A DNA stretch of 64,000 nucleotides, from positions 2,791,001 to 2,855,000 of the forward strand of contig CP136052.1 of the NCBI GenBank assembly GCA_032620915.1, read 5' to 3'. Made by a program: the position numbers and the translations under genes. The notes below the pieces were generated by a model that was given only the letters and a program-made list of their open reading frames with translations, ran no database searches and had not been told where the DNA came from. This DNA is from Oscillospiraceae bacterium NTUH-002-81. GTDB lineage: Bacteria; Bacillota; Clostridia; Lachnospirales; Lachnospiraceae. Positions within the stretch are counted from its first letter, which is position 1. Every line of letters starts with the position of its first letter. Positions 25,385-34,960 of the stretch are shown piece after piece.

Positions 25385-27904
25385 TCAGAAATGCAGTTCT
25401 GTTCTCTGGATCAGGTCTTTCTGCAGTGCATCTCCCAGCTCTACGAAGTATGCGCTGTATCCGGCCACTCGAACAAGCATATCGCGGTAGCTGTCGGGAT
25501 CTTTCTGGGCAGCCCGCATCGTATCTGCGCTCATGATGTTGAACTGCACATGCATCGGGTCATTGGCCAGATAGCCGTCCACGAAGCTTAACAGGTTGTC
25601 TCTTCCCTCCACACCGGTCACTGCGTTCTCCGGGAAACGAACGTTCAGCAGCGTACCGTTGGGTGCCAGGCTGTGGTCCACCTTGCCGACAGAGTTTGCC
25701 AGAGCGGTGGGGCCCTTGGTGTCGTGAGAACCGGCCTCGGTATGTACCGGTCCCATGTTATCAGAGATGGCCTCTCCCTTCTTTCTTCCATCCAGGGAAG
25801 CATTGGTGCCAAGACCCATGGAAACGTTGCCGCTTACAGAGTAAACGCCCGGGTTGAACTGGCCGCCGCGGATGGTCGGTCTGCCGATCAGTGTCTTACA
25901 GTAGCACTCGAAGATGAATTTGAACAGATCATCTGCGTAATCATCATCGTTGCCGTAGTGATGCACCTTGGAGCTGTTGATGAGCTGATGAAGTACCTCA
26001 TGGCCTTCCCAGTTATCTTTGATCGCCTGGAGAAGCTCTGCACCGGTGTATTTCTTCTCATCAAATACCAGCTGCTTGATCGAGACAAGGGAGTCTGCGC
26101 AGGTAGCCACACCCAGTGCCTGGGGTCCAATGCCGTTGTATTTTGCACCGCCTGCGGAAAGGTCTACGCCCTTCTCCAGACAGTCTTCGAAAAATGCGGA
26201 TACATACGGCAGCGGCTTTCTCTCTCTGTGTGCCCGGTCAATGACATTCAGACATGCACACATCTGATCCAGCCAGTACTCAAACTGCTTCTTCACGCTC
26301 TCCAGCAGCTCATCCATGTTCTTATAATCTGCCAGGTTGCCGGTATCCGGGCCAAGATGCTTGCCCAGCTTGCCGCATTTCTCCCATCTCGGACACTGCT
26401 CTCCGCAATCCAGACATCTGCCGCCGTTTAATACCATTTCCATGAATTTTGCGGTATTGATGTAAGCAGCGTCATGCCAGCCATACTCTTTACCGGGGAT
26501 AGAAGGCTCAACGCAGCCAACGATTGCATAATCTGCTGCCTCCTCTGCCGGCACGCCCTTTCTTGCAAATGCCTTGATCGTAGGCGCATCGTTGAAGATC
26601 TTCGGATGGCCATATCCGGCACGGATACACTCGATGGCCTTTACCTTTACCTCATAGGGGGTGCCCTCATGCATTCTCACTAGGAGCCACGGGCACATCA
26701 TTCTTGTATGGACAGATGCATCCAGCATCATCATGGTCAGGTCGTTGGTCAGGTCGTTGCCGTCCTTATCAGCGCCGCCGATGGTCAGACATTCGCCGCC
26801 GAAGCCACGGCCCTGACGGACTTTTGCAGTACCGCCGTCTCTGACCTTGGTGGGGTTGTTCATCTTTACGAAGGTAACCTCCAGAAGCTCCTGTGCGAAC
26901 TCCTTGGTGATCTTGCCTTCCTTGATGTCTTTCTCATAGTAAGGATACAGCCACTGATCCATTCTGCCGTAGGAGATGGAATGTCCGTTGCTCTCAATCT
27001 GGGTCATGGTTGTGGCAAAGTTGAACAGCTGCAGTGCCTGCCAGAAGCTCTGTGCCGGGCCGCCTGCGATCTGGTGACAGTTGTCAGCCATGGCAAGAAG
27101 CTCTTCTTTTCTCTTCGGGTCAGCTTCTTCTGCTGCCTTCTCCCGGGCCAGTGCCTCGTATCTTGCGATGTATTTCTTTGCTGCTTTATGGCAGATGAGA
27201 ACAGCGTCGTAGAACTCTCTCTTTACTGCAAAATCAGGATCCTTCTTGGTGAGCTTTGTAAGGCCTTCCTCGGCTCTTCTGATCATGCCGTCGAAGCCTT
27301 CCTTCATGAGACGCTCATAATCCATGACCAGATGGCCGATGCCGCCGTAGTGGTACAGGTTTGTCTGGAAAATCTTCTTGCCCACCTCGGAGCCCTTCTT
27401 CATTTCCTCATCCATGTACTCGTTGGCCAGATCCTCAACGGTCTTGCCCTTCCAGTAAGCACACAGCTTGATGAACTCCTGTCTGTCCTCTTCATTTGCA
27501 AAATAGTGCTGGTCATGTTCCCGCTTCTCGAAGGGCTCATACAGTGCCTCGTAGAGCATCCAGTCGATGGAAAACTCCGGGTACTGGGGGGATGCCTTTG
27601 CCGGTGCACAGATCTCGCCCAGGATCAGCTCCTCATCGTAGATTCGAAGAGTTGCGTTCAGCAGGATCTTCTCAAAGGCTTTCGCACATTTGATCTTGGT
27701 CGTTGCTCTCTCATTTTCCTGATAAGCCTCTGTCACGTTGCGGAAACGCTCCACGTCAATCAGGTACTCCCGATCCAGGAATGCTTTTCTCAGATGGTTG
27801 ACACGGGGATACGGGGACCAGTCCTTGTGGCCAACCTGATATCCGATACAGTAGTTTTTGTCATACGGATCTACGCCGCGTGCTGTGGTGTGTACTTCGC
27901 TCAT
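25385..27904 (-). CDS. Glycyl radical enzyme, dehydratase/lyase type
   Basis: An 839-residue oxygen-sensitive glycyl radical enzyme (PFL-like). The radical loop VRVAGYSAYF has Gly815 as radical site; the thiyl Cys lies in VGCVEPSIPGKEYGWHDA, where CVE provides Cys and a general-base Glu, as in dehydratases and C-X lyases but not pyruvate formate-lyase (CC). IESNGHSISYGRMDQ lines the substrate pocket. Family members act on glycerol, propanediol, choline, hydroxyproline or isethionate; I cannot choose. No microcompartment or small subunit genes are near, arguing against typical choline/propanediol shells and against 4-hydroxyphenylacetate decarboxylase. Start follows AGAAGGAGAG. Confidence 0.93.
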   Translation of the reverse strand: MSEVHTTARGVDPYDKNYCIGYQVGHKDWSPYPRVNHLRKAFLDREYLIDVERFRNVTEAYQENERATTKIKCAKAFEKILLNATLRIYDEELILGEICAPAKASPQYPEFSIDWMLYEALYEPFEKREHDQHYFANEEDRQEFIKLCAYWKGKTVEDLANEYMDEEMKKGSEVGKKIFQTNLYHYGGIGHLVMDYERLMKEGFDGMIRRAEEGLTKLTKKDPDFAVKREFYDAVLICHKAAKKYIARYEALAREKAAEEADPKRKEELLAMADNCHQIAGGPAQSFWQALQLFNFATTMTQIESNGHSISYGRMDQWLYPYYEKDIKEGKITKEFAQELLEVTFVKMNNPTKVRDGGTAKVRQGRGFGGECLTIGGADKDGNDLTNDLTMMMLDASVHTRMMCPWLLVRMHEGTPYEVKVKAIECIRAGYGHPKIFNDAPTIKAFARKGVPAEEAADYAIVGCVEPSIPGKEYGWHDAAYINTAKFMEMVLNGGRCLDCGEQCPRWEKCGKLGKHLGPDTGNLADYKNMDELLESVKKQFEYWLDQMCACLNVIDRAHRERKPLPYVSAFFEDCLEKGVDLSAGGAKYNGIGPQALGVATCADSLVSIKQLVFDEKKYTGAELLQAIKDNWEGHEVLHQLINSSKVHHYGNDDDYADDLFKFIFECYCKTLIGRPTIRGGQFNPGVYSVSGNVSMGLGTNASLDGRKKGEAISDNMGPVHTEAGSHDTKGPTALANSVGKVDHSLAPNGTLLNVRFPENAVTGVEGRDNLLSFVDGYLANDPMHVQFNIMSADTMRAAQKDPDSYRDMLVRVAGYSAYFVELGDALQKDLIQRTELHF

Positions 27905-27949
27905 CGTTCTCTCTCCTTCTAAAAAAATATGATGAATGGTTATTTGTTT

Positions 27950-28894
27950 TTATTCTTTTTCCTTGGTGCCCACGACACAGTGGATGCCGCGGCTGTTGAA
28001 ATAGTCTGCGATGCCTTCTACCTTTTTCTGGAACTCTTCCCGGTCAAACTCCAGATCCTTCATCTCGTATGGTCTTCCCAGGGAAGCACATTTCTCCTCG
28101 CCCATCCGCATGAAGCTTAAGAGCTGCAGGGTACGCAGGCTGCTGCCGATCTGGCTCTCCAGGAAATCCGCCGTTCTGGTGATATTTTCCATGTCATCGT
28201 TGATGCCTGGAATGACGGGAATACGGAGGATCATCTCATGTCCTTCCCGCGCCAGGTGTGCCAGATTGTCCAGAATCTGTTCACAGCCCATGCCGGTGTA
28301 TTTCTTATGGATCTCGCTGTCCATGTGCTTCACATCGGAAATGAGCAGATCCGCGTACTGTACCGTATCCGCAACGATATCCCAGTCTGCATAAAAGGTG
28401 GATTCCAGACATGTATGGATGCCGGCCTCCCGGCTGGCCTTCAGAAGCTCTCTCGTAAATTCGTGCTGCACCAGCGGATCGCCGCCGGATACGGTCATCC
28501 CGCCACCGGAACGCTCGTAGTATTTTCGATCCTTCTCAATGACCTTCATAACCTCTTCCACAGTCATGTGCTCGCCCCAGCGCTTGATGGCCTCCGAGGG
28601 ACAGGCCTCCACGCACTGAGTACAGCCGATGCATTTGCTCCTGTCAATGCCCCAGATCTTCTCTTCACCGAAAAGCAGCGCCTGCTGCTTACAGACCTTC
28701 GTGCAAAGCCCGCATTTCTGCTCGGAAATGCATTTGGACGGGTACACGCCCGGCTCGGACGCCAGCTTCTGACTCTCCGGATTGCTGCACCATTTGCACC
28801 GCATGGGACATCCCTTCATGAAAATCTCTGTCCGGATGCCGGGTCCATCATTGATGGTAAACTGCTGGATATTAAAAATAATTCCCTTTTCCAA
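27950..28894 (-). CDS. Glycyl radical enzyme activase (radical SAM)
   Basis: A 314-residue activase that abstracts the Gly hydrogen of the adjacent glycyl radical enzyme. The radical SAM cluster motif is CPMRCKWC (CxxxCxxC) near residue 30. It is followed by a two-cluster ferredoxin insert (CGLCTKVC and CIGCTQCVEACP), characteristic of activases of non-PFL glycyl radical enzymes. GGGMTVSGGDPL is the SAM-binding region. The start is a TTG at 28894, five bases after AGAGGGG. It is first gene of an operon with the radical enzyme 45 bases downstream. Confidence 0.93.
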   Translation of the reverse strand: MEKGIIFNIQQFTINDGPGIRTEIFMKGCPMRCKWCSNPESQKLASEPGVYPSKCISEQKCGLCTKVCKQQALLFGEEKIWGIDRSKCIGCTQCVEACPSEAIKRWGEHMTVEEVMKVIEKDRKYYERSGGGMTVSGGDPLVQHEFTRELLKASREAGIHTCLESTFYADWDIVADTVQYADLLISDVKHMDSEIHKKYTGMGCEQILDNLAHLAREGHEMILRIPVIPGINDDMENITRTADFLESQIGSSLRTLQLLSFMRMGEEKCASLGRPYEMKDLEFDREEFQKKVEGIADYFNSRGIHCVVGTKEKE

Positions 28895-28951
28895 AATGAC
28901 CCCTCTTATCCTGTTTCGTTTGTTATTGTTATATTTTTATCAGTCAATCAT

Positions 28952-28997
28952 ATTATAGGTTGCACCTGCCCCAAAAACAATAGGAAGGTCTCCCTAT
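28952..28997 (-). promoter_or_regulatory. Promoter of activase-radical enzyme operon, overlapping luxR terminator
   Basis: -35 TTGTTT (28975-28980), 17-base spacer, -10 TATAAT (28952-28957). The short hairpin AATAGG/CCTATT around the luxR stop, followed by TTGTTTTT, is a plausible luxR terminator whose T-run forms the -35 region, so the two signals are fused. Confidence 0.65.
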
Positions 28998-30088
28998 TTT
29001 AGCACCTCATACAGCTCGTACCGGTTGTTTACATGGTATTTGGAAAAAATATTCTGCACGTGATTTTTTACCGTATGATAGCTGATGCACAGCTCATCCG
29101 CCACCTTCTGATAGGTAAAGCCTTTGCACAGAAGCTCTGCCACCTTCTGCTCGGCAGGCGTCAGGGCAATCTCCTCCTTGTGGTTCTTCTCCTCCACCGG
29201 ATCTTTCCGGGAAATGGTGATCCAGTGATACCGGTCAACAATGCCATGGCTGTAGCTCTGGTCGTACGTATAGATCTTGAACACACAGTTTTTGATCTCC
29301 TTGATCACTACCCGGTCGCCCTCCACCTGGCCAGCCTTTCCTTCCAGCAGAAACGGCAGCCACAGGCACCGGGCATGGTGCTCGATCTCCTCCGCCGCCG
29401 ACTGGCCCAGAACGCTCACCAGCAGCCGGACCGCCTCCCGGTTGTAACCGATGATGTGCATGAAATCGTCGGTGATCAGGTAGGCATGCTCCCCGGAGGA
29501 AATGATCTCGTCCTGGATATTGGAAATGATCTTCGCCTGCTCATGCTTCTTGAAGCCCACGTAGGAGGTAGCGATATAGCGGTAAATCTCCTGGAAGCTC
29601 TCCACCTCCGCGTCGGAGAAATCCCCCTCCTCTTTTGTTTTGAAAAAAGCGATCTGGATGTAGGCGTTGATGCCAAACGCCAGAGAAAGACAGTAGTGGG
29701 CACCGAACTCCTTCTCGATGAGCCGCACAAAGCTGGATTTGTCGTAGGTATTTTTTGCATAAAAATCAGAGGCCCGGTACATCCGCGGATTTTGATTAAA
29801 ATAGGTCAATCCGTCGGCAACTGCCTCCTCATACATGGTTTTTCGCATCTTATCGTAGCGCAGGATCCGCGAATAGGCGTGATCTGCCCCGGCCACTTCC
29901 ATTCCGTTTTTCCGGATCCAGGAAAGGAACTGCCCTTCGGTGTTATAAATGAAGATCGCTGCCCGCTCCAGGCCGAAATCCCGCTGCAGCGCGTCCAGCA
30001 ACCCTACACTGAAAAATTCCCGGGCGGAAATCTGCCGCTCCGACATCTCCGTCACGAACCGCGACGCCTCTTTATCGTTGTAAGCCAT
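28994..30088 (-). CDS. LuxR-type transcription regulator with sensory N-terminus
   Basis: 364 residues. The C-terminal LuxR/GerE HTH is clear (LTPAEQKVAELLCKGFTYQKVADELCISYHTVKNHVQNIF). The N-terminal 200 residues resemble a GAF-like sensor (ERAAIFIYNTEGQFLSWI), followed by a PAS-like piece (HAYLITDDFMHIIGYN). There is no receiver domain, so ligand or redox sensing rather than phosphorylation is likely. The gene directly precedes the activase/radical-enzyme operon and is the obvious candidate regulator. Start ATG 30088; upstream GAGGAGG is separated by about 14 bases. Confidence 0.88.
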   Translation of the reverse strand: MAYNDKEASRFVTEMSERQISAREFFSVGLLDALQRDFGLERAAIFIYNTEGQFLSWIRKNGMEVAGADHAYSRILRYDKMRKTMYEEAVADGLTYFNQNPRMYRASDFYAKNTYDKSSFVRLIEKEFGAHYCLSLAFGINAYIQIAFFKTKEEGDFSDAEVESFQEIYRYIATSYVGFKKHEQAKIISNIQDEIISSGEHAYLITDDFMHIIGYNREAVRLLVSVLGQSAAEEIEHHARCLWLPFLLEGKAGQVEGDRVVIKEIKNCVFKIYTYDQSYSHGIVDRYHWITISRKDPVEEKNHKEEIALTPAEQKVAELLCKGFTYQKVADELCISYHTVKNHVQNIFSKYHVNNRYELYEVLK

Positions 30089-30130
30089 AGCACGCCAGGC
30101 CTCCTCTTTTCGACAGGTATTGTTATCTGT

Positions 30131-30159
30131 ATTTTACTACGTTTATGTTTTCAAATCAA
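30131..30159 (-). promoter_or_regulatory. luxR promoter
   Basis: Minus-strand -35 TTGATT (30154-30159), 17-base spacer, -10 TAAAAT (30131-30136), 43 bases before the luxR start. Confidence 0.6.
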
Positions 30160-30182
30160 CGAAAGGAGCACCTGTTATCATG

Positions 30183-30236
30183 AAAAAAGATGCCTGAACC
30201 TTCTGCCGATCATTCGGCAAAAAGCAGACATCTTTT
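30183..30236 (-). terminator. Terminator after MATE exporter 1
   Basis: Long hairpin: AAAAGATG-CTG pairs with CAG-CATCTTTT, enclosing an inner TGCCGA/TCGGCA stem, then a T6 run on the minus strand. It separates the first MATE gene from luxR; the symmetric ends would also allow plus-strand termination. Confidence 0.85.
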
Positions 30237-30305
30237 ATTTTCCATATGCTCTGTCATGACGCTGCGGGGCAGATCATTCACATCACAGAAATCTTCCCTC
30301 GGGTT

Positions 30306-31677
30306 TTACGATTGCTGCAGGTGCTTCCGCGCCGGGCGGTACCACATGAGCGCCAGGAACATGAGTAGCGCCGTGGTGGACAGGCTGATGGGGTACGCCA
30401 TCATGATGGTGCGGAAGGTCTGGCTTCTGGGGAATGCGGTGAAGATCCACAGCAGGCGGACGCCGCACACGCCGATGATGGTGAGTACCGCCGGTACCAC
30501 GGATATACCGAAGCCCCGCAGGTAGCCGGAGAAATTCTCATACAGCATGGTAAACGTATATGCCGAGAAGATCAGCAGCAGTCTGGTATAGCCAATCTCG
30601 ATGACCGCCGGATCGCTGTTGAAGATCGCCAGCAGATTTTTTCCAAAAAACAATACGATAAAAATGGTGGCTGCCGTGGCGATGGTGTCCTCCAGCAGGC
30701 ACAAAAGCAGCACCTTCCGGCAGCGCTTGATCTGCCCGGCGCCGAAATTCTGGCCGGTGAAGGTGGTGCACGCCTGGCTGAAAGCGTTCAGCACATCGTA
30801 GGCAAATATTTCCAGATTGAAGGCCGCGCTGGAAGCGGCGATGACCACCGTACCCAGGCTGTTGATGGCCGACTGGATCACGATGTTGGCAACAGCAAAC
30901 ACGGCGCTCTGGATGCCCGCAGGCAGGCCGATGCGCAGAATCTTCACAAACACATCCTTGTGGAAACGAAGCTCGTCCAGCCGGATGCGGATGGCCTGAT
31001 CCGTCCGCAGCAGCTTCACCAGCAGGATCAGGGAACTCACCGCGTTGGAAAGTACCGTGGCAATGGCAACGCCGTTGACCGTCATATGCAGCACCACCAC
31101 GAAAAACAGATTGAGACAGACGTTCAAGACACCGGAGATGGCCAGCGCCTCCAGCGGCATCCTTGTCTCGCCGACACTCCGGAAGATCGCCGCCTCAAAA
31201 TTGTATAAGAGAATGACCGGCAACCCCAGCAGGTAAATGCGGATATACAGCAACGCCTGAGGAAATACGTCCTCCGGCACGTTCAGCATCCGCAGCAGGC
31301 TGCCCACACCCAGCTCGCCGATGACCGCCACCAGGGCGCCGCCCGCCACAGCCATGATCACCGCCGTATGTACCGCGTGGTGAATGGTTTTCTCATCCCC
31401 CCTGGCCCACTGCATGGGCGATGACCACATTGGCGCCCAAGGCAATGCCGATGAATAGGTTCAGCAGCAGGCCCACGATGGGGCTGTTGGCGCCCACGGC
31501 CGCCACCGCCACCGTCCGCATCTCGCCGGTAAAATTGCCCACAATGGCCACGTCAGAGGCGTTAAACAGCTGCTCCAGAATGCCCGTGGCCGCCACCGGC
31601 AATGCGTACAGGATGAGTTTGTTCCAGATGGAGCCATGCAGCATATCCATACTCCGCTTTTTCGTTTGTCCGCTCAT
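30306..31677 (-). CDS. MATE-family efflux transporter 1 (one apparent +1 shift)
   Basis: Twelve-helix multidrug and toxin extrusion antiporter using Na+ or H+. N-terminal IWNKLILYALPVAATGILEQLFNASD is typical. A six-base G tract (31397-31402) shifts the frame after HAVGQG; five G restores DEKTIHHAV and a 456-residue protein, the same length as the second MATE here. The start ATG 31677 (MSGQTKKRSMDML) follows GAGGGGAAACT; an in-frame ATG 26 codons upstream lacks such a site. It is divergent from lysR across 283 bases. Substrate unknown. Confidence 0.88.
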
Positions 31678-31783
31678 AGTTTCCCCTCGATTTCTATTCT
31701 TTGTCTCTTCTATTGTTTTTGTTTCCGTTGATGTCCGTCTGCATTTTGACTTCATTTATACAAATGTCTGACAGATTTTCCGT

Positions 31784-31819
31784 GATATCGCTGTCACACT
31801 TGATATTGCTGTCATACTT
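31784..31819. repeat. Two 18-bp tandem repeats in the MATE1-lysR intergenic region
   Basis: GATATCGCTGTCACACTT and GATATTGCTGTCATACTT (16 of 18 identical) follow each other directly, and GATA begins a third partial copy. They lie between divergent genes, where a LysR-type or other operator would be expected. The rest of 31678-31960 holds no gene I can support. Confidence 0.6.
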
Positions 31820-31960
31820 GATAGGATATCTTCCTTTATTCTGTTCATTATACGCAGTTGTTCTTTTCATAGCATATATATATTAGCTATCATTTACCAT
31901 AGTTTACAGGAATGATATTTTGGATTAAAATAAGAGAAAAATGATAGTGGGGGAATCTGT

Positions 31961-32659
31961 ATGGACATTCGCATCCTGCGCTATTTTCTGGCAGTTGCAA
32001 GAGAAGAGAATATTACAAGAGCGGCGGAAAGCCTGCACATCGCCCAGCCCTCCCTGTCCAAGCAGCTCATGGAGCTGGAACAGGAGCTGGGGAAGCAGCT
32101 GCTCATCCGGGGAAAACGCAAGATCACGCTGACCGAGGAGGGGATCCTGCTGCGCAAACGGGCCGAGGATATCGTATCCCTGGTGGAAAAGACCGAGCGG
32201 GACATTTCTTCTGATTCCCGGGAGATTTCCGGGGAAATCGTGCTGGGCGGCAATCCCACGCACACCCTTCTGGCAGCGGCTTCCGCCCTGCAAAAGCAGT
32301 ATCCGGACATCCGGTTTCATTTCTACAGCGCCGATGCCACGGACATCACCGAGCGGCTGGATCACGGCAGCCTGGATTTCTCCGTTCTGCTGCAGCCGCC
32401 CCACACGTCCCGCTATGAAAGTCTCGCGCTGCCCGACACCTCCGCCTGGGGCGTGCTCATGCCCCGGAAGGATGCCTTTGCCCGGCTTCCTGTCATCCGC
32501 CGGGAAGAGCTGCTGCAGATGCCGCTGGAGATCCACTATCATCTCGTGTGGAAACGGGACAGTGTCTTTGGAAAGGCCGCTGGGCTGTTTCTGGAGGAAG
32601 TAAGGAGACGGGCAGAGGCGGCAGCTGCGTCCGCTCCTCGCAACGTCCCGGCTTCATGA
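31961..32659 (+). pseudogene. LysR-family regulator with internal deletion
   Basis: The only supported plus-strand gene. The N-terminal winged HTH is intact (MDIRILRYFLAVAREENITRAAESLHIAQPS, then LIRGKRKITLTEEG). The effector domain begins normally (GEIVLGGNPTHTLLAA) but after VIRREELLQMP it jumps to EIHYHLVWKRDSVFGKAAGLF, which normally sits near the C-terminus of a 290-300 residue protein; here it lies near residue 200 of 232. Roughly 80 residues of the second regulatory lobe are missing in frame. It may still bind DNA. Start ATG 31961 follows GTGGGGG. Its end is 14 bases from the converging MATE2 gene. Confidence 0.75.
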
Positions 32660-32673
32660 ATCATCTGCTTGGC

Positions 32674-34047
32674 TTACTGCTGTGCTTCCTCTATCTTCCG
32701 AAGCTCCGGCAGCACGGTCGCCAGCATCGTCACAAAGCACAGGCCCCCGCCGATGACGTTGGACACCGGCTCCGCCAGGAACACGCCATCCGTCCCCATG
32801 GAAAGCCCAAAGGGCAGAAAATACGTCAGCGGCACCACGATCACCACTTTTTCTCAAAATAGAGAAAAAGATGGCCTGCTTTTTCTTATTTAATGATTTG
32901 AACACCATCTGTCCGATGTACTGCAGATCCATGAACACAAACGCCGCGAAATACAAATTCAGCGGCCGGACCGCATGGCTGACCAGCGTGGCATCTGAGC
33001 TGAAAATGCGGATCAGCGCCTCCGGCGCCAGCAGGATCACACTCCACGTCAGTGCCGTGTACAGCAGCACCAGCGTCGCCACCACCCGGATGGACTTCCG
33101 TACCCGGGCAGGCCGTCTGGCCCCGTAATTATAGCTCAGCACCGGGGAAGCGCCCTCGCTCATGGCATGGATGGGTGTCTCCACCAGCTGCCGGACGCTG
33201 GAAATGATCGTCATGATAGAGATGTACAGATCCCCGCCGGTCACCGACAGCACATGGTTGCAGGAAATACTCACCAGACTGTTGGTCAGCTGCATGATAA
33301 AGCCCGCCGTTCCCAGACTGATGATATTGGCCGCCAGCGGCAGACTTTCCGCCAGTTCGTCCTTTCGCAGCAGCCGCACCTTCAGCTCCGCTTTCCCGTG
33401 CAGAAAGGTAAACACAAAGACCGCCGACAGAATCTGAGACAGCACCGTGGCAATGGCCGCCCCCTGGATGCCCAGATGCAGACCGAACATCAGCACCGGG
33501 TCCAGCACCAGATTGGTGCCCGCCCCCCACTGCCACCGACAGCATGCCAATGGTGGCATAGCCCTGGGCGTTGATGAAAGGATTCATGCCCGTGGCGATC
33601 ATGGCCGGCAGCGTGCCCAGCAGATAAATCATCAGATACGGGTACGCATACTGGATGCCGTCCGCGGACGCGCCAAACAGAAACAGCAGCGGTCTGGCAA
33701 ACAGCATTCCGATCACCATCAGAAGCAGCGCCGCCCCGCACACCATGGTAAACGCCGTGTTCATGATCTGATCCGCCTTTTTCGCATCCCCCCTGTCCCT
33801 GGCTGATGGCAAACAGCGGCGCCCCGCCGGTGCCGAACAGGTTGCTGAACGCCGTGATGATCACAATGATCGGAAAGCATAAACCCACCGCCCCCAGCGC
33901 CACCGTCCCCACATCCGGGATCCGGGCAATATAGATCCGGTCCACAATGTTGTACAGAAGGTTCAAAAGCTGCGCCACCAGCATCGGCAGCGCAGCACTT
34001 AAAATGTGATTGGTTACAGTTCCGTTTTCAAAATCGATTTTTTTCAT
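32674..34047 (-). CDS. MATE-family efflux transporter 2 (three apparent +1 shifts)
   Basis: Multidrug/toxin extrusion antiporter. N-terminal LPMLVAQLLNLLYNIVDRIYI is typical. Three homopolymers break the frame: G6 at 33788-33793 (after AISQGQG), G6 at 33523-33528 (after LSVAVG) and A5 at 32848-32852 (after FFSILRK). Removing one base from each gives exactly 456 residues and a stop at 32674. It starts 34 bases after the aldolase stop and may be the last gene of the polyol operon, although I see no clear ribosome binding site before the ATG at 34047. Confidence 0.85.
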
Positions 34048-34081
34048 AAATTTGTATCAATATTTCTGAATTCCTGTCTGA

Positions 34082-34933
34082 TCAGGCCCGTCCGTCACTG
34101 CCGCACACAAGGATCTTGCTCATGACGTACTGTTTCACTTCTTCTCTTCCCCGGGCATTGTATTTCTTCGGGTCAAACACATCGGGATCTTCCTGCATAT
34201 ACGCTTTCACGCCCTTGGAAAATGCGATTCTTAAGTCTGTCGCATAGTTTACCTTGCAGATACCTCTGCGGACACACTCTCTGACAATATCATCCGGCAC
34301 ACCGGAAGTTCCATGCAGAACGAGAGGAATGGTTACTACCTCACGGATGGCGCTTAAGCGGTCTACGTCTACCTTCGGGATTCCCTTGTATACGCCATGG
34401 GCGGTGCCGATGGCAACCGCCAGAGAATCTACGCCGGTTCTCTCAACAAATTCCCTTGCCTGCTGCGGATCGGTGTAAGGATTCTCATCCCCGGCTTCCA
34501 GATCATCCTCTTTGCCGCCTACTTTTCCAAGCTCTGCCTCCACCGGCACACCGGACGGATGGCACGCATCTGCCACGGCCTTGCTGACTGCGATATTATC
34601 CTCAAAGCTCTCATGGGAACCGTCGATCATGATGGACGTATAGCCTACCCGCAGGGCACGCATGGCCAGATCAAAACTGTTGCCGTGATCCAGATGCATG
34701 ACGATCGGTACCGACGCCATCTCTGCCGCTGCCTTTGCATTGGCGTAAAAATATTTCAGATCTGCATATTTTACGGTAGAGGGGGTTGTCTGCATGATCA
34801 CAGGAGCTTTCAGCTCCTCCGCTGCTGCTGCCACTGCCTGTACCATTTCCATATTTTCCACATTAAATGCGCCGATCGCATAGCCGTTTTTCTGCGCATC
34901 TGCAAAAAGTTCTCTCGTTGTAACCAGTGCCAT
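34082..34933 (-). CDS. Class II ketose-bisphosphate aldolase
   Basis: A 283-residue zinc aldolase of the FbaA/GatY/KbaY family that cleaves fructose- or tagatose-1,6-bisphosphate into DHAP and glyceraldehyde-3-phosphate. Motifs: MHLDHG (catalytic Asp and zinc His), VEAELG, GTAHGVYKG and VLHGTSGVPD (zinc His), and KVNYATDLR for phosphate. Its place behind a PfkB kinase and a GatD-like dehydrogenase favours tagatose-1,6-bisphosphate, but the sequence alone does not separate the two. Start ATG follows AGAAGGAG. Confidence 0.93.
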   Translation of the reverse strand: MALVTTRELFADAQKNGYAIGAFNVENMEMVQAVAAAAEELKAPVIMQTTPSTVKYADLKYFYANAKAAAEMASVPIVMHLDHGNSFDLAMRALRVGYTSIMIDGSHESFEDNIAVSKAVADACHPSGVPVEAELGKVGGKEDDLEAGDENPYTDPQQAREFVERTGVDSLAVAIGTAHGVYKGIPKVDVDRLSAIREVVTIPLVLHGTSGVPDDIVRECVRRGICKVNYATDLRIAFSKGVKAYMQEDPDVFDPKKYNARGREEVKQYVMSKILVCGSDGRA

Positions 34934-34960
34934 CGTTATCTCCTTCTTTCCTGTTATTTT

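Noticed and set aside
25385..27904. Pyruvate formate-lyase or choline trimethylamine-lyase assignment
   Set aside because: The active site is CVE rather than the CC pair of PFL, and no microcompartment genes accompany it; the subtype is left open.
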